Positions 34,691 to 43,037 of a stretch of DNA of 64,000 nt are shown piece by piece; within the stretch, counting starts at the first letter, position 1; the number at the start of each line of letters is the position of its first letter. Below the pieces are notes generated by a model, which ran no database searches, was not told the DNA's origin, and worked only from the letters and a program-made list of their open reading frames with translations. The position numbers were made by a program, and so were the translations under genes. The DNA is from Acidobacteriota bacterium (GTDB lineage Bacteria > Acidobacteriota > Blastocatellia > Pyrinomonadales > Pyrinomonadaceae), in the NCBI GenBank assembly GCA_016713675.1, contig JADJOS010000001.1, forward strand, positions 1,178,001-1,242,000. Direction: 5' to 3'.

Positions 34691-35620
34691 TTAGATATTA
34701 AACGATTCAATATACTTCCGAGTCACCTCTTTGAGCTCAGCGTAAGAGGGAATGACGTATAACACCGGCTGCATGTCGCTGTAGGTGTATTCGTGATTGA
34801 TGACCTGTTCGAGGTTGAACGGGCGGCGTTCGACGCGATCTGAGAACGCGTGTTCGAGTTCACCGAATGACGATAACAGTCCCGCACCATACGCCTTGAT
34901 GTCGCCTTCGTGTTCGACCATACCAAATTCGACTGTGAACCAGTAGAGGCGGCCGAGCTGTTCGAGCTGCTCGTCGGTGGCGATACGTGCTCCGTGGCCG
35001 ATGAACTGCGAAAAATCGGCAAAATTCGGGTTAGTGAACATCGGAATGTGGCCGATAGCCTCGTGGACAATGTCGGGCTCGGGCGTATATGCCGGGTGCG
35101 AATGGTGACGAATGTATTGCGTACAGAGCATCACGCGGTAAGAGAGCCATGATAAGAAACCGCGAGTTTCGACCAGTCCCTCTATCGGTGCGAGGCGAAA
35201 ACCGGTCAGTTCTTTCAAACGTCGGTTCATCTCTGATAATTGCGGGATCCGGTCGGTCGTAATGCCGAGATCTTTCTTCGCCCGAAGATAAAACGGCGAT
35301 GCATATTTCTGCTGGAGTTCTTCGAGTTCCTCTGCCACGTAACGCCAGACACGCTGCTCGCGGGCGTTGTATTCGACATCGGTGATCACGCCGGTCTCGC
35401 GAAAACTCTTCGCACACGACGCAATGTAGTCGCGGCGGGCTCGGTATTCGGCGTCGTTTGCTCCCGGATGATCGATGTGGAGTTCGTTGATGTTCTCGAA
35501 TTTGAGGTCCTTAAATTCCGGCAGCTCAGCATCCGAGACGGTAAAATTCTCGATCGCAAGATCGGCTTCGGCAGTCGGTGTGGCGGTATCGGTCAGCATT
35601 GGTGAAGCGGCTCCTTTCAT
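34691..35620 (-). CDS. phhA: Phenylalanine 4-monooxygenase
   Basis: Pterin- and iron-dependent hydroxylation of phenylalanine to tyrosine. From ATG 35620 the protein has 309 aa; a TTG 18 bases upstream is also possible. Iron ligands are His186 and His191 in [11 protein letters not shown] and Glu231 in [26 protein letters not shown] is another family block. The first 40 residues are a poorly conserved extension. It heads the phhA-hppD-PD40-hmgA row and is divergent from an Lrp/AsnC-type regulator gene. A TTCAAC/TACAAT promoter lies upstream on the minus strand. Confidence 0.96.
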   Translation of the reverse strand: MKGAASPMLTDTATPTAEADLAIENFTVSDAELPEFKDLKFENINELHIDHPGANDAEYRARRDYIASCAKSFRETGVITDVEYNAREQRVWRYVAEELEELQQKYASPFYLRAKKDLGITTDRIPQLSEMNRRLKELTGFRLAPIEGLVETRGFLSWLSYRVMLCTQYIRHHSHPAYTPEPDIVHEAIGHIPMFTNPNFADFSQFIGHGARIATDEQLEQLGRLYWFTVEFGMVEHEGDIKAYGAGLLSSFGELEHAFSDRVERRPFNLEQVINHEYTYSDMQPVLYVIPSYAELKEVTRKYIESFNI

Positions 35621-35646
35621 ATCTTCGATGCGTTTCAAAAAGGCAG

Positions 35647-35694
35647 AGTTATCCTGAAATAACTAATTGTAATGGAAGTAATTGTTTGGTTGAA
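35647..35694 (-). promoter_or_regulatory. Candidate promoter and operator of the phenylalanine/tyrosine operon
   Basis: On the minus strand, TTCAAC (35694-35689), a 17-bp spacer and TACAAT (35671-35666). Just downstream lies a perfect 6-bp inverted repeat, AGTTAT/ATAACT (35647-35664), where a regulator could block the polymerase. The AT-rich gap is the expected binding place of the divergent Lrp-type protein. Confidence 0.5.
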
Positions 35695-35758
35695 TAGGAA
35701 ATCTAAGTTAATGTTTCGCAAGGACTTTAAATAGTAAGTTTAATCGGGGAATCTGCTT

Positions 35759-35764
35759 TATAAT
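35759..35764 (+). promoter_or_regulatory. Candidate -10 box of the Lrp-type gene
   Basis: Perfect TATAAT, 24 bases before the start codon at 35789. No good -35 is seen at 17 bp, which fits a promoter that depends on an activator or on autoregulation. Confidence 0.4.
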
Positions 35765-35788
35765 ACACATCGCTGAAACCATCGAAAC

Positions 35789-36230
35789 ATGATCGACGAA
35801 ATTGACCGCAAAATCTTAAAGGAACTGCAGGAAGACGCCCGGACGAGCTATGCCGAGCTCGGCCGGCGTGTCGGCCTGACAACTCCTGCCGTGATCGAAC
35901 GCGTCCGCAAGCTTGAGGACGCCCACATCATCACCGGCTACCGCCGACATCGATACGTCAAAGGTCGGTTTGCCGATCATGGCATTTGTGCGGATGAGCA
36001 TCACGGGCGTCGATTACAGCCATATTATCGAGGTAGCTCAACAGTCGAATGAGGTCCTCGAATGTCACCGGGGAACTGGCGGCGATTCGTTCATTATGAA
36101 GGTTGCCGTAGCGAGCGTCGAGCACCTGCAGGAAGTGATCGACCGTCTTGTGCCGTACGGCATAACGACGACCACGATCATACTGTCGTCGCCGGTGAAG
36201 CGAAGAACGATCGACATAGGTGTTAGCTAA
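35789..36230 (+). pseudogene. Lrp/AsnC family regulator, frameshifted
   Basis: The N-terminal HTH is intact: [44 protein letters not shown], seen as the blocks [20 protein letters not shown] and [15 protein letters not shown]. At ITGY (about 35939-35946) the frame slips. The C-terminal ligand-binding (RAM) domain continues in the +1 frame from [20 protein letters not shown] to IILSSPVKRRTIDIGVS at 36230. An intact relative would read GYRADID, so two bases seem lost from a GCGC run. Both halves are otherwise well preserved, so this is a recent mutation or a sequencing error. It is divergent from phhA and a likely regulator of it. Confidence 0.85.
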
Positions 36231-38599
36231 AGCCAATTGCCGATAAGAGTAAATCCCGACCAGAAGAACGGATGGCTGAGTGGTGCTTCGCGCAGCATTT
36301 CGAGTTGGGCACGCTGCAAAGCATCTGCCTTGGTCATAGTCGGGTCTTTCTTTTTGAAACCGTAAAAACTGCTCATCAGTTTTGCCGTAGACGCGTCGTT
36401 GACGCTCCAAAGGGTGGCGAGTACGGCCTTGCCGCCTTTTGACTGTATCGATTCTGCGAGTGAATCGACCTCATATCCCGATGCCGAAGTCACCAGAGCA
36501 GTGTTGCACGCCGACAATGTGGCAAGTTCGATCCCCGACAGATCGAGGTCCCGCATGTTGCTAAGTTGTTCGAGTGTCAGGGTTTTGCCGCCCCCGAGTA
36601 GAAGGAACGAATTGGACCAATTTTCGCTGAGCTGAAAATGGCTCGCAACATGCAGCACGTTGTAGGTCGAACGCCCATTTGTATCCTTACTCGCAAGCGA
36701 GGCCGTGAAATTATCCAACGTGAAAGCAGAATCGAGAAAGCGGCGGCCGTCGAAGATGCCCTGGCCGGTCGGTTCAGTTTCATCGCGGATGATCGACATC
36801 AATTCGGTACGAGTTGCCGGAATGGCCTCGATCCTGATCTTTTGACCGGGATTGCCGGGAACAGCTATTAACTGTTCTTCGGAAACGCCTGCACCTACCG
36901 CTCGCCATGGTGACCGATCACCTTTGACTCGTTCGCGTGTTTTCGGCGTCATGATCACGTTCCTGAATCGCTCAACCAGATAAGACTCGCCGTCCGGCGA
37001 AAGTGCGGCAAACGGAATATATCGAAGCGTGCCGTCGAGCGACCAGACCAGCGTCGTTGCATGGCTGTCAGCCAATTGTTTTTCGATCGGCTTTATTAGG
37101 ATGTCATATAGCTCTTTTCCGATCGGACGCGGATCGATATCAGGGTCCTGCAGGGCGTTTCTGAACTCGAATATCTTTTTATTCAATTCAGCTGCGTTGA
37201 TATCGGTCTTTGCGTCGATCTGGATCGCCGCGGTAGTGAGGATTACGCGATAACGGTTCTCGGTAATGACGGTTGTCAGCACCGCGGTTCCGCTGCCCCA
37301 TTCTCGAACTCGGTCTTGCAGGCTGCGGTCGGCGGCGAGTGATTTGGCGTTTTCGGTGCCGATCTCCATTACGAGTTCCTTTTCCAAAAACAGCCTGAAT
37401 GTCGAATTTATTTCATCTGATCTGGCGTTTAGGTCGGCCAGCGATCTTTGATCTTCTGCCGAGAGAACGCCGCCAATCGCGGCAGCTTTTCGTCTTTTCT
37501 CTTCGAGTTTTCGCTGCTGTTCACCTATCTCCACAGCTTGGCCGGCGATCGCCAGATAACGGTCGATCAGGTCCCGTTCCTTTGGTGTCAGCCGAACACG
37601 CTGTTTTAGGCGCTCGATCTCAACTGCGTCGCGGCGGACAAATTCCGAAAATTCCTCATCCTTGAGCATCTGCAGGACATCTTCGGCCTCAGTAAGGCGG
37701 CCGAGCCCGATCAGCAGATCCGCAAGTATACGGTATTTTTCAGTGAGCTGATTAATATAAACTCGCCGGTCGTAGGGCCTTTCGGTACGGAGCAGGCGTC
37801 GGATCTCCTGATATCGATTGATCGCCTGTTTGCCGTAAAATACCGCGACACGATCGTCCCGTCCGGCCCAGGCATCCATTAGGCTCAGGCCGGTTGCGAC
37901 CTCGATGCTTTCGAATCCGCTTCTTTTCCAGACAGAAAGTGCGTCCTTATAAAAACTGACAGGTTTCGGCGGATCGCCTGAGCCGGCAAATCGCGGATCA
38001 TCAAAGATCGATTCGCGTTCCGGTTCGATATAGACGACGATCGGCTGGTTGAGAAATTGAACAGTTTCGCGTTCGCTGAGCTGCGAAAAACGCGTGTCTA
38101 TCCGATCACCGTTACGGTCGTATCCTCGCTTAGGCCTTGCGATCGAGAGCCCGTCATATTTGAACAAAAAGCGCTTGCCGACAAGATGGTCATACAGAAA
38201 GCCAAGCTTAACGAGTGTTGATTCGTCGACGTCCTTTGCTCGGAAGGAATCGAGCGTCGATGAAGCTTCCAGATAGGACCTCGCGGCCGCCCGGCCGTCA
38301 CCCAAAGCGGCATAAGCCGCTCCGGTCCCGAGCAGGGCACACGCGGCTCCGGCACGGTCGCCGATCTCGCGATAGATCGATCCGGCCTCGCGAAATTTCG
38401 CGATCGAAGCCTGGATCTTTGTTCGCTGGCCTTGCCTGAGAAATTGACGGCCGAGCGCGAACGCAGTTGCGGCATCACGGCGTTTGAAAAATTCCGGCGG
38501 CAGCGGCCGCGGACTCGGTTGGGAATGGAAAGTGGTGCCCGCACCAAAGATAATAGTGGCGGTCACGGCAAACAGAATTTTGGCGGCGTATCGTTTCAT
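36227..38599 (-). CDS. Exported TPR-CHAT protease-like protein
   Basis: The 790-aa product has a signal sequence (about 1-27, MKRYAAKILFAVTATIIFGAG). A TPR-like helical region (about 35-330) and a charged coiled-coil part (about 330-430, RKLEEKRRKAAAIGG) follow, then a C-terminal CHAT domain (about 520-790). CHAT is a caspase-fold peptidase domain; its dyad is His654 in HVASHFQL and Cys698 in LSACNTAL. The C-terminus FFWSGFTLIGNWL is typical. Activity is likely but the target is unknown. Its stop overlaps the convergent regulator gene by 4 bases. Confidence 0.88.
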   Translation of the reverse strand: MKRYAAKILFAVTATIIFGAGTTFHSQPSPRPLPPEFFKRRDAATAFALGRQFLRQGQRTKIQASIAKFREAGSIYREIGDRAGAACALLGTGAAYAALGDGRAAARSYLEASSTLDSFRAKDVDESTLVKLGFLYDHLVGKRFLFKYDGLSIARPKRGYDRNGDRIDTRFSQLSERETVQFLNQPIVVYIEPERESIFDDPRFAGSGDPPKPVSFYKDALSVWKRSGFESIEVATGLSLMDAWAGRDDRVAVFYGKQAINRYQEIRRLLRTERPYDRRVYINQLTEKYRILADLLIGLGRLTEAEDVLQMLKDEEFSEFVRRDAVEIERLKQRVRLTPKERDLIDRYLAIAGQAVEIGEQQRKLEEKRRKAAAIGGVLSAEDQRSLADLNARSDEINSTFRLFLEKELVMEIGTENAKSLAADRSLQDRVREWGSGTAVLTTVITENRYRVILTTAAIQIDAKTDINAAELNKKIFEFRNALQDPDIDPRPIGKELYDILIKPIEKQLADSHATTLVWSLDGTLRYIPFAALSPDGESYLVERFRNVIMTPKTRERVKGDRSPWRAVGAGVSEEQLIAVPGNPGQKIRIEAIPATRTELMSIIRDETEPTGQGIFDGRRFLDSAFTLDNFTASLASKDTNGRSTYNVLHVASHFQLSENWSNSFLLLGGGKTLTLEQLSNMRDLDLSGIELATLSACNTALVTSASGYEVDSLAESIQSKGGKAVLATLWSVNDASTAKLMSSFYGFKKKDPTMTKADALQRAQLEMLREAPLSHPFFWSGFTLIGNWL

Positions 38600-38695
38600 T
38601 CGCTGGTCTTGCGATTATAGAACGATACGCCGCCAAACAACATGCAGGTAATTTGGGATCTACTTGATCAGAGAGGCCTTACAGCGAACAGATGA

Positions 38696-39112
38696 CTATT
38701 TCTTTTTCTTGGGTTTTTCAGTTGGCTTACCGTCAAATTCCTCGTCGTTCGCCTGCGCCTCTTCCTTGGTCTTGCGAACGATCTGATCCTTGTGATGCGG
38801 CGGGGCGTAGATCGTATAGAGCTTAAGATCCTCGCTTGCCGAAACATTGATAACGTTGTGCTTGGCACCGGCGGGCACGATCACGGCATCGCCGTCTTTG
38901 ACGTTATAGGTCGTCTTGTCGATGATAACGCGACCCTTGCCGCCCTCGAAACGCAAAAACTGATCATTCTCAGCATGCACCTCAGCGCCGATCTCTTCCT
39001 TCGGCTTAAGGCTCATCAGCACAAGCTGCAGATGCTGGCCGCTGTATAGAACCTTTCGAAAATTCTTGTTCTTGAGAGTTTCTTTCTCGATGTTTGATTT
39101 ATAGCCTTTCAT
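38696..39112 (-). CDS. Cupin domain protein
   Basis: The product of about 138 aa contains one cupin barrel: QLVLMSLKPKEEIGAEVHAENDQFLRFEGG (motif 1, with His and Glu metal ligands, HxxxDQF form) and GDAVIVPAGAKHNVINVS (motif 2, with His). The tail is Lys/Glu-rich (GKPTEKPKKKK). The start at ATG 39112 (MKGYKSNIEKETL) is preferred to a codon 18 bases upstream. A single-barrel cupin of this kind is often an isomerase or a binding protein; the substrate is not known. It is followed by no close gene. Confidence 0.85.
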   Translation of the reverse strand: MKGYKSNIEKETLKNKNFRKVLYSGQHLQLVLMSLKPKEEIGAEVHAENDQFLRFEGGKGRVIIDKTTYNVKDGDAVIVPAGAKHNVINVSASEDLKLYTIYAPPHHKDQIVRKTKEEAQANDEEFDGKPTEKPKKKK

Positions 39113-39164
39113 ATAATGTCTACTCCCCAAAATTCATTGTCTACGCCCGGAGACCTAACTCACA

Positions 39165-40664
39165 CTAATTCCAAGCCACCTGGCTCTTTAATCTCATTTT
39201 AGTCTTTTCAGATCCGAGAGTCTCAAAAACAGAGAGCATCGACGGGCCGACGGCGACGCCGGTGAGCAAGGTTCGGGCTCCGTTCATGATAACGCCAAGT
39301 TTGGTGCCCTTTTCTTCGGTGAAGGCTTTGACAACGACCTCGATATTTTCTTCGGTATAAGGCGTCGTCTCAAATTCGGCTTCGAAACGATCGGCCAGTT
39401 CGGGAAGCCATGTTTTGAGATCAGGGAATTTCGACAGATTCTTTTCGATCGCGGCCGAGTCGAAATCGTAATCTTCGCTGAAATAAGCACGGCCTTGCGA
39501 TGAGAAATCTTTCAGCGTAAAGAACCGCTGGCGGATGAGGTTGATCGTATTTTCGAACCATTCACGATCATCGTCCTCATACTCGTCACGCCATAGCTTT
39601 GCAGCCTTTAGTTCGGGTTTTACGAACGGAATAAGCTCGCCTAGCGGCATCGTGCGGATGTATTCGGCATTCATCCAGATCGCCTTATCGTCGGTCCACT
39701 TGCGGGGATCGCTTTCGTGAAAATTGAAAACCGCATTCGAACGGTGGATGCCGCCCAAAGAGAATTTTTCGACGAGTTCGTTGAGCGAATAGATCTCTTT
39801 CTCTTCGCCCGCGGACCAGCCGAGAAGGGCAAGGAAATTGCGAAATGCGGCGGCAAGAAAACCGGCATCGCGGTAGGTTGTCATCGAGACTACCTCGCCA
39901 TGTTTGCGTTTAGACAGCTTGCCCTTGTTCGGCGCCATGATCAGCGGCAGATGGGCAAATGTCGGCGGAGTGACACCGAGGGCCTCGTAGATCAAAACCT
40001 GTTTGTGAGCATTCGTCAGATGGTCCTGGCCGCGAATGACATGCGTGATCGCCATTTCGATGTCGTCGCAGACGACTGCCAGGTTATAGAGCGGATGACC
40101 GTCCGAGCGAAGCAGAACAAGATCTTCGGTATCATCGTAATTTCTTTCCTGAATTCCGTAAACCGCATCGTCAAACGCAGTACGTCCGTGCGTTGCCACC
40201 TTCAGCCGAATAGCGAAAGGTTCGCCGGCAGCGGCACGAGCATCGCTTTCTTCGGTTGAAAGCTCGCGATACGGATTATCGCGCATATTCCTTTCGCCTT
40301 GATTCGCACGGGCTCGGTCCTTGATCGCATCTTTTACGTTCGCGTCGTTCGGCTCGGCCTTAGGCGTGAAATCGCGATATGCCTTGCCCTCGGCGAGGAG
40401 TTTTCGGGCAGTGACGCGGTGCTTATCAGCGTTGTCCGATTGGAAAACGATCTCTTCGTCGTGGTCGAGTTCGAGCCACGCGAGTCCGTCGAGTATCGAT
40501 CGCGTCGATTCCTCGGTCGAACGTGCGAGGTCGGTGTCCTCGATTCGAAGCAGGAATTTGCCGCCCGTATTTCGGGCATAAAGATAATTAAAAAGTGCGG
40601 TCCTCGCAGAACCAATATGAAGATAGCCGGTCGGGCTTGGAGCAAAACGAACGCGTGTAGTCAT
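39165..40664 (-). CDS. gltX: Glutamate-tRNA ligase
   Basis: Charges tRNA-Glu (and perhaps tRNA-Gln, to be amidated later). The 499-aa class I synthetase has the HIGH motif in FAPSPTGYLHIGSARTALFN and the KMSKS loop as GKLSKRKHG (about 250). RIEDTDLARSTEES and VIRGQDHLTNAHKQ are further family blocks. Length is normal. It lies 35 bases upstream of the cupin gene. Confidence 0.97.
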   Translation of the reverse strand: MTTRVRFAPSPTGYLHIGSARTALFNYLYARNTGGKFLLRIEDTDLARSTEESTRSILDGLAWLELDHDEEIVFQSDNADKHRVTARKLLAEGKAYRDFTPKAEPNDANVKDAIKDRARANQGERNMRDNPYRELSTEESDARAAAGEPFAIRLKVATHGRTAFDDAVYGIQERNYDDTEDLVLLRSDGHPLYNLAVVCDDIEMAITHVIRGQDHLTNAHKQVLIYEALGVTPPTFAHLPLIMAPNKGKLSKRKHGEVVSMTTYRDAGFLAAAFRNFLALLGWSAGEEKEIYSLNELVEKFSLGGIHRSNAVFNFHESDPRKWTDDKAIWMNAEYIRTMPLGELIPFVKPELKAAKLWRDEYEDDDREWFENTINLIRQRFFTLKDFSSQGRAYFSEDYDFDSAAIEKNLSKFPDLKTWLPELADRFEAEFETTPYTEENIEVVVKAFTEEKGTKLGVIMNGARTLLTGVAVGPSMLSVFETLGSEKTKMRLKSQVAWN

Positions 40665-40765
40665 AAACGATGATTTTCACAAGAAAGCGCCGAGAACGCA
40701 AAGTGGATGGCAAAAACAAAACGAGCAGCCAAATTACATATTTGACAGCCCGTTCGTTAAAAAAA

Positions 40766-40856
40766 TGGCGGAGACGACAGGATTCGAACCTGTGGTACCC
40801 TTTTGAGGTACAACGATTTAGCAAACCGCCGCTTTCAGCCGCTCAGCCACGTCTCC
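40766..40856 (-). tRNA. tRNA-Ser (anticodon GCU)
   Basis: The 91-nt class II tRNA has acceptor GGAGACG pairing with CGUCUCC, the anticodon loop UUGCUAA with anticodon GCU, a long variable arm (GUUGUACCUCAAAAGGGUACCAC), T loop GUUCGAAUC, discriminator G and encoded CCA. It reads AGC and AGU codons. Confidence 0.95.
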
Positions 40857-40964
40857 GTTTTGCCCCACAATAGCTATGTAAAGCAACTTCCAATTTTAGC
40901 CGTCAGGCAAACTTTGTCAAGCACCAATGCATCGAAACGATATACAGCACCAAGCCGTATTGGC

Positions 40965-40993
40965 TTGACACGGTTGCATTTTACGAACAAAAT
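40965..40993 (+). promoter_or_regulatory. Candidate sigma70 promoter for the outer membrane protein gene
   Basis: TTGACA (40965-40970), 17-bp spacer, CAAAAT (40988-40993), 28 bases upstream of the start codon at 41022. Confidence 0.45.
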
Positions 40994-41021
40994 ACGAAAG
41001 TTACTGGTACTATAGCTATTT

Positions 41022-42773
41022 ATGGCTTTTTCGGGCAAAGGTAAGTATTTGGTTACAGCGTTCTTCGCGGCAGCGGCAATTGTATTTGCCGCCGCGATGC
41101 CTAGTCATGCCTCTACCGTCACTGTCACGGCCGAAAAGAACAGCAATCTTGGGATCATCAAAGGCGTCGTTCGCGACCAAAGCGGCAGCCCGATCGCCGA
41201 CGCGACAGTTGCGATCTTCCGATTGGGAACTTCGAAATTGCTCAAGCAGGTCAGTTCCGCAAACGACGGTAGATTCCTCGCCCGCATAATTCCCGGTACG
41301 TACACCGTTCTTGCCGTTGCTCAAGGCTTTAATCCTGTCACGCTTTCGGATGTTTCGGTCAATCGTTCGACCGAGCTGGTGTATGGGTTTCGGCTTGAGC
41401 GTTCCGGCAGCGGAAATACTCTGCCTGAAAAACGCATCGACCGCAACAGCTCAAAGTGGCGTATTCGTGCTGCCCAGATGCAGCGGGCGATCTATCAGAA
41501 CCGCGAAGGCAATAAACCCGCCGAAGAAACAACTGCAAATGTGACGGTTGACGAGAGCCTTCCAGTCGACGAAGCACCGAACTCGACAGATCGCCGCACA
41601 CAGGCCGTGATCGAAACATATTTTGCCGGAACGAGTAACAGTAATTACGCCGGTGTAAATTTTGCTGCGATGACGCCGGCCGGCGACCATGCAGAATTCG
41701 TTTTTTCGGGCCAGGTCGGAAAAGGAACCAACGCACCGCAGCGATTTGGCGTCGACGCCAAGTTCAGGCCGAATTCCGAGCACCAGATCCGCGTCAGCAC
41801 TTCGTTTGCGAAAATCGGAAATATCAATATCGCCGGCGAAGATAAACATCTCGGACAGATGTCGTTCCAGGCTCTCGACGAATGGAAGATCCGCGAAGGC
41901 GTGATCCTCGTTTACGGCCTCGATTATTCGAGGTTCCTCGGTGCCGGAAGCGATTCATCGATCTCGCCCAGACTCGGTCTCCAATACGATATCGATTCTA
42001 AGACACGATTCCAGACTGCATTCACGACGCAGACCGATGAACGTTCGTGGTCGCAAGCTGTCAATTTCGAAGGTGCCGAAGTGCTTTTCCGCGAACCGGT
42101 CTCGGTCCAGGATATCTTCGTCTCAAATAACAAACCAAAATTGAACCGCAGTCAACGGCTCGAATTTGGTATCGAACGCATCCTCGACAATAGATCATCG
42201 GTCGAAGCAAATGTGTTTTTCGATACTGCCATCGGCCGCGGCGTCGGGCTAACGGCAATGCCGATCGATGCACTTGACGAAGCTGAGTTCACCGATATCA
42301 CCGCCCAACAGCAGGGCAATGCCCGCGGCATCCGGGTCGTCTATAACCGCAGATTTTCGTCGGTCTTTAGTGCGGCTGCCGGATATTCGTTCGGCAATGG
42401 CCAGCGGCTCTCAGCGAACGCGATAACAAATCCGTCCGAGGCGTTTGACGAAGCGATCTTCCAATCGTTCTTCGGCCAGTTTTCGGCCGATCTGCGGACC
42501 GGCACCAGCGTTAAGACGATCTACCGTCTGTCTCCGCAAGCAACCGTTTTTGCGATCGATCCGTTCAAGGGCCGGCTCGCGATATACGATCCGGGCTTGA
42601 GCGTCTTGGTGACGCAGAATCTTCCCACACTTGGTCTCCCGTTCCGTGCCGAAGCCGTTGTGGATGCACGGAATATGTTCGGCTTCCAGACCGGCGTTTC
42701 CGGCGAAGAAGGCAGTTTGCGATTGAACGGCCAACGCCGTTCGCTTCGCGGTGGAATATTAGTTAGATTTTAG
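41022..42773 (+). CDS. Outer-membrane beta-barrel protein with carboxypeptidase-regulatory-like domain
   Basis: The 583-aa product has a signal peptide (about 1-30, ending SHAS). A CarboxypepD_reg-like domain spans about 42-123 (GIIKGVVRDQSGSPIADATVAIF, GRFLARIIPGTYTVLAVAQGF). The rest is a series of alternating strands typical of an outer membrane barrel (VFSGQVGKG, VRVSTSFAKIG, GLQYDIDSKTRFQTAFTTQ), ending RRSLRGGILVRF with the terminal Phe of outer membrane proteins. It resembles the large TonB-dependent-like proteins of Acidobacteria, but it is short and no plug domain or TonB box is seen. The ligand is unknown. Confidence 0.8.
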   Translation: MAFSGKGKYLVTAFFAAAAIVFAAAMPSHASTVTVTAEKNSNLGIIKGVVRDQSGSPIADATVAIFRLGTSKLLKQVSSANDGRFLARIIPGTYTVLAVAQGFNPVTLSDVSVNRSTELVYGFRLERSGSGNTLPEKRIDRNSSKWRIRAAQMQRAIYQNREGNKPAEETTANVTVDESLPVDEAPNSTDRRTQAVIETYFAGTSNSNYAGVNFAAMTPAGDHAEFVFSGQVGKGTNAPQRFGVDAKFRPNSEHQIRVSTSFAKIGNINIAGEDKHLGQMSFQALDEWKIREGVILVYGLDYSRFLGAGSDSSISPRLGLQYDIDSKTRFQTAFTTQTDERSWSQAVNFEGAEVLFREPVSVQDIFVSNNKPKLNRSQRLEFGIERILDNRSSVEANVFFDTAIGRGVGLTAMPIDALDEAEFTDITAQQQGNARGIRVVYNRRFSSVFSAAAGYSFGNGQRLSANAITNPSEAFDEAIFQSFFGQFSADLRTGTSVKTIYRLSPQATVFAIDPFKGRLAIYDPGLSVLVTQNLPTLGLPFRAEAVVDARNMFGFQTGVSGEEGSLRLNGQRRSLRGGILVRF

Positions 42774-43037
42774 TTAAGGCCACGTCAGAACCGGTATTTC
42801 ACCGCAGAGACTTTAGTTTCCGGGTGTTAGCAGCGTTCGATGTGGTTTGTTTTTTGTCCAAAATCTTGGATTATCAAGCAAAAAGCTGTATTTTTCATAC
42901 ACAGGGCCGTGCGAAAATTCGCACCCGGAACCGCCGCAAATAGGTCAGACCAACTGTATTTGCAGGCTGATGATCAATGAAAGGAATGGTACGCGTTTTG
43001 CGTCTATTTTCACATCGTAGAAGTCTGTGGATTTTTG
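42774..43037. other. About 260-base gap with sigma54 promoter and no gene
   Basis: The gap holds a CACCGCAGAGAC word near 42804 (a relic of the dispersed repeat family), a short hairpin GTGCGAAAATTCGCAC (42909-42924), and the sigma54 promoter listed separately. No coding frame is supported. Confidence 0.5.
42987..43002 (+). promoter_or_regulatory. Sigma54 (RpoN) promoter for the membrane histidine kinase
   Basis: TGGTACG, 4 bases, TTGCG matches TGGCACG-N4-TTGCW, with GG and GC separated by exactly 10 bases, the invariant spacing of -24/-12 promoters. It lies about 35 bases upstream of ATG 43038. Sigma54 promoters need an NtrC-type activator; one is encoded at 22409-23800. Confidence 0.65.

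Noticed and set aside
35930..35950. Programmed +1 frameshift in the Lrp-type gene
   Set aside because: No slippery codon pair, internal ribosome-like site or stop signal is seen at the slip, and the family needs no frameshift; a mutation or sequencing error is simpler.
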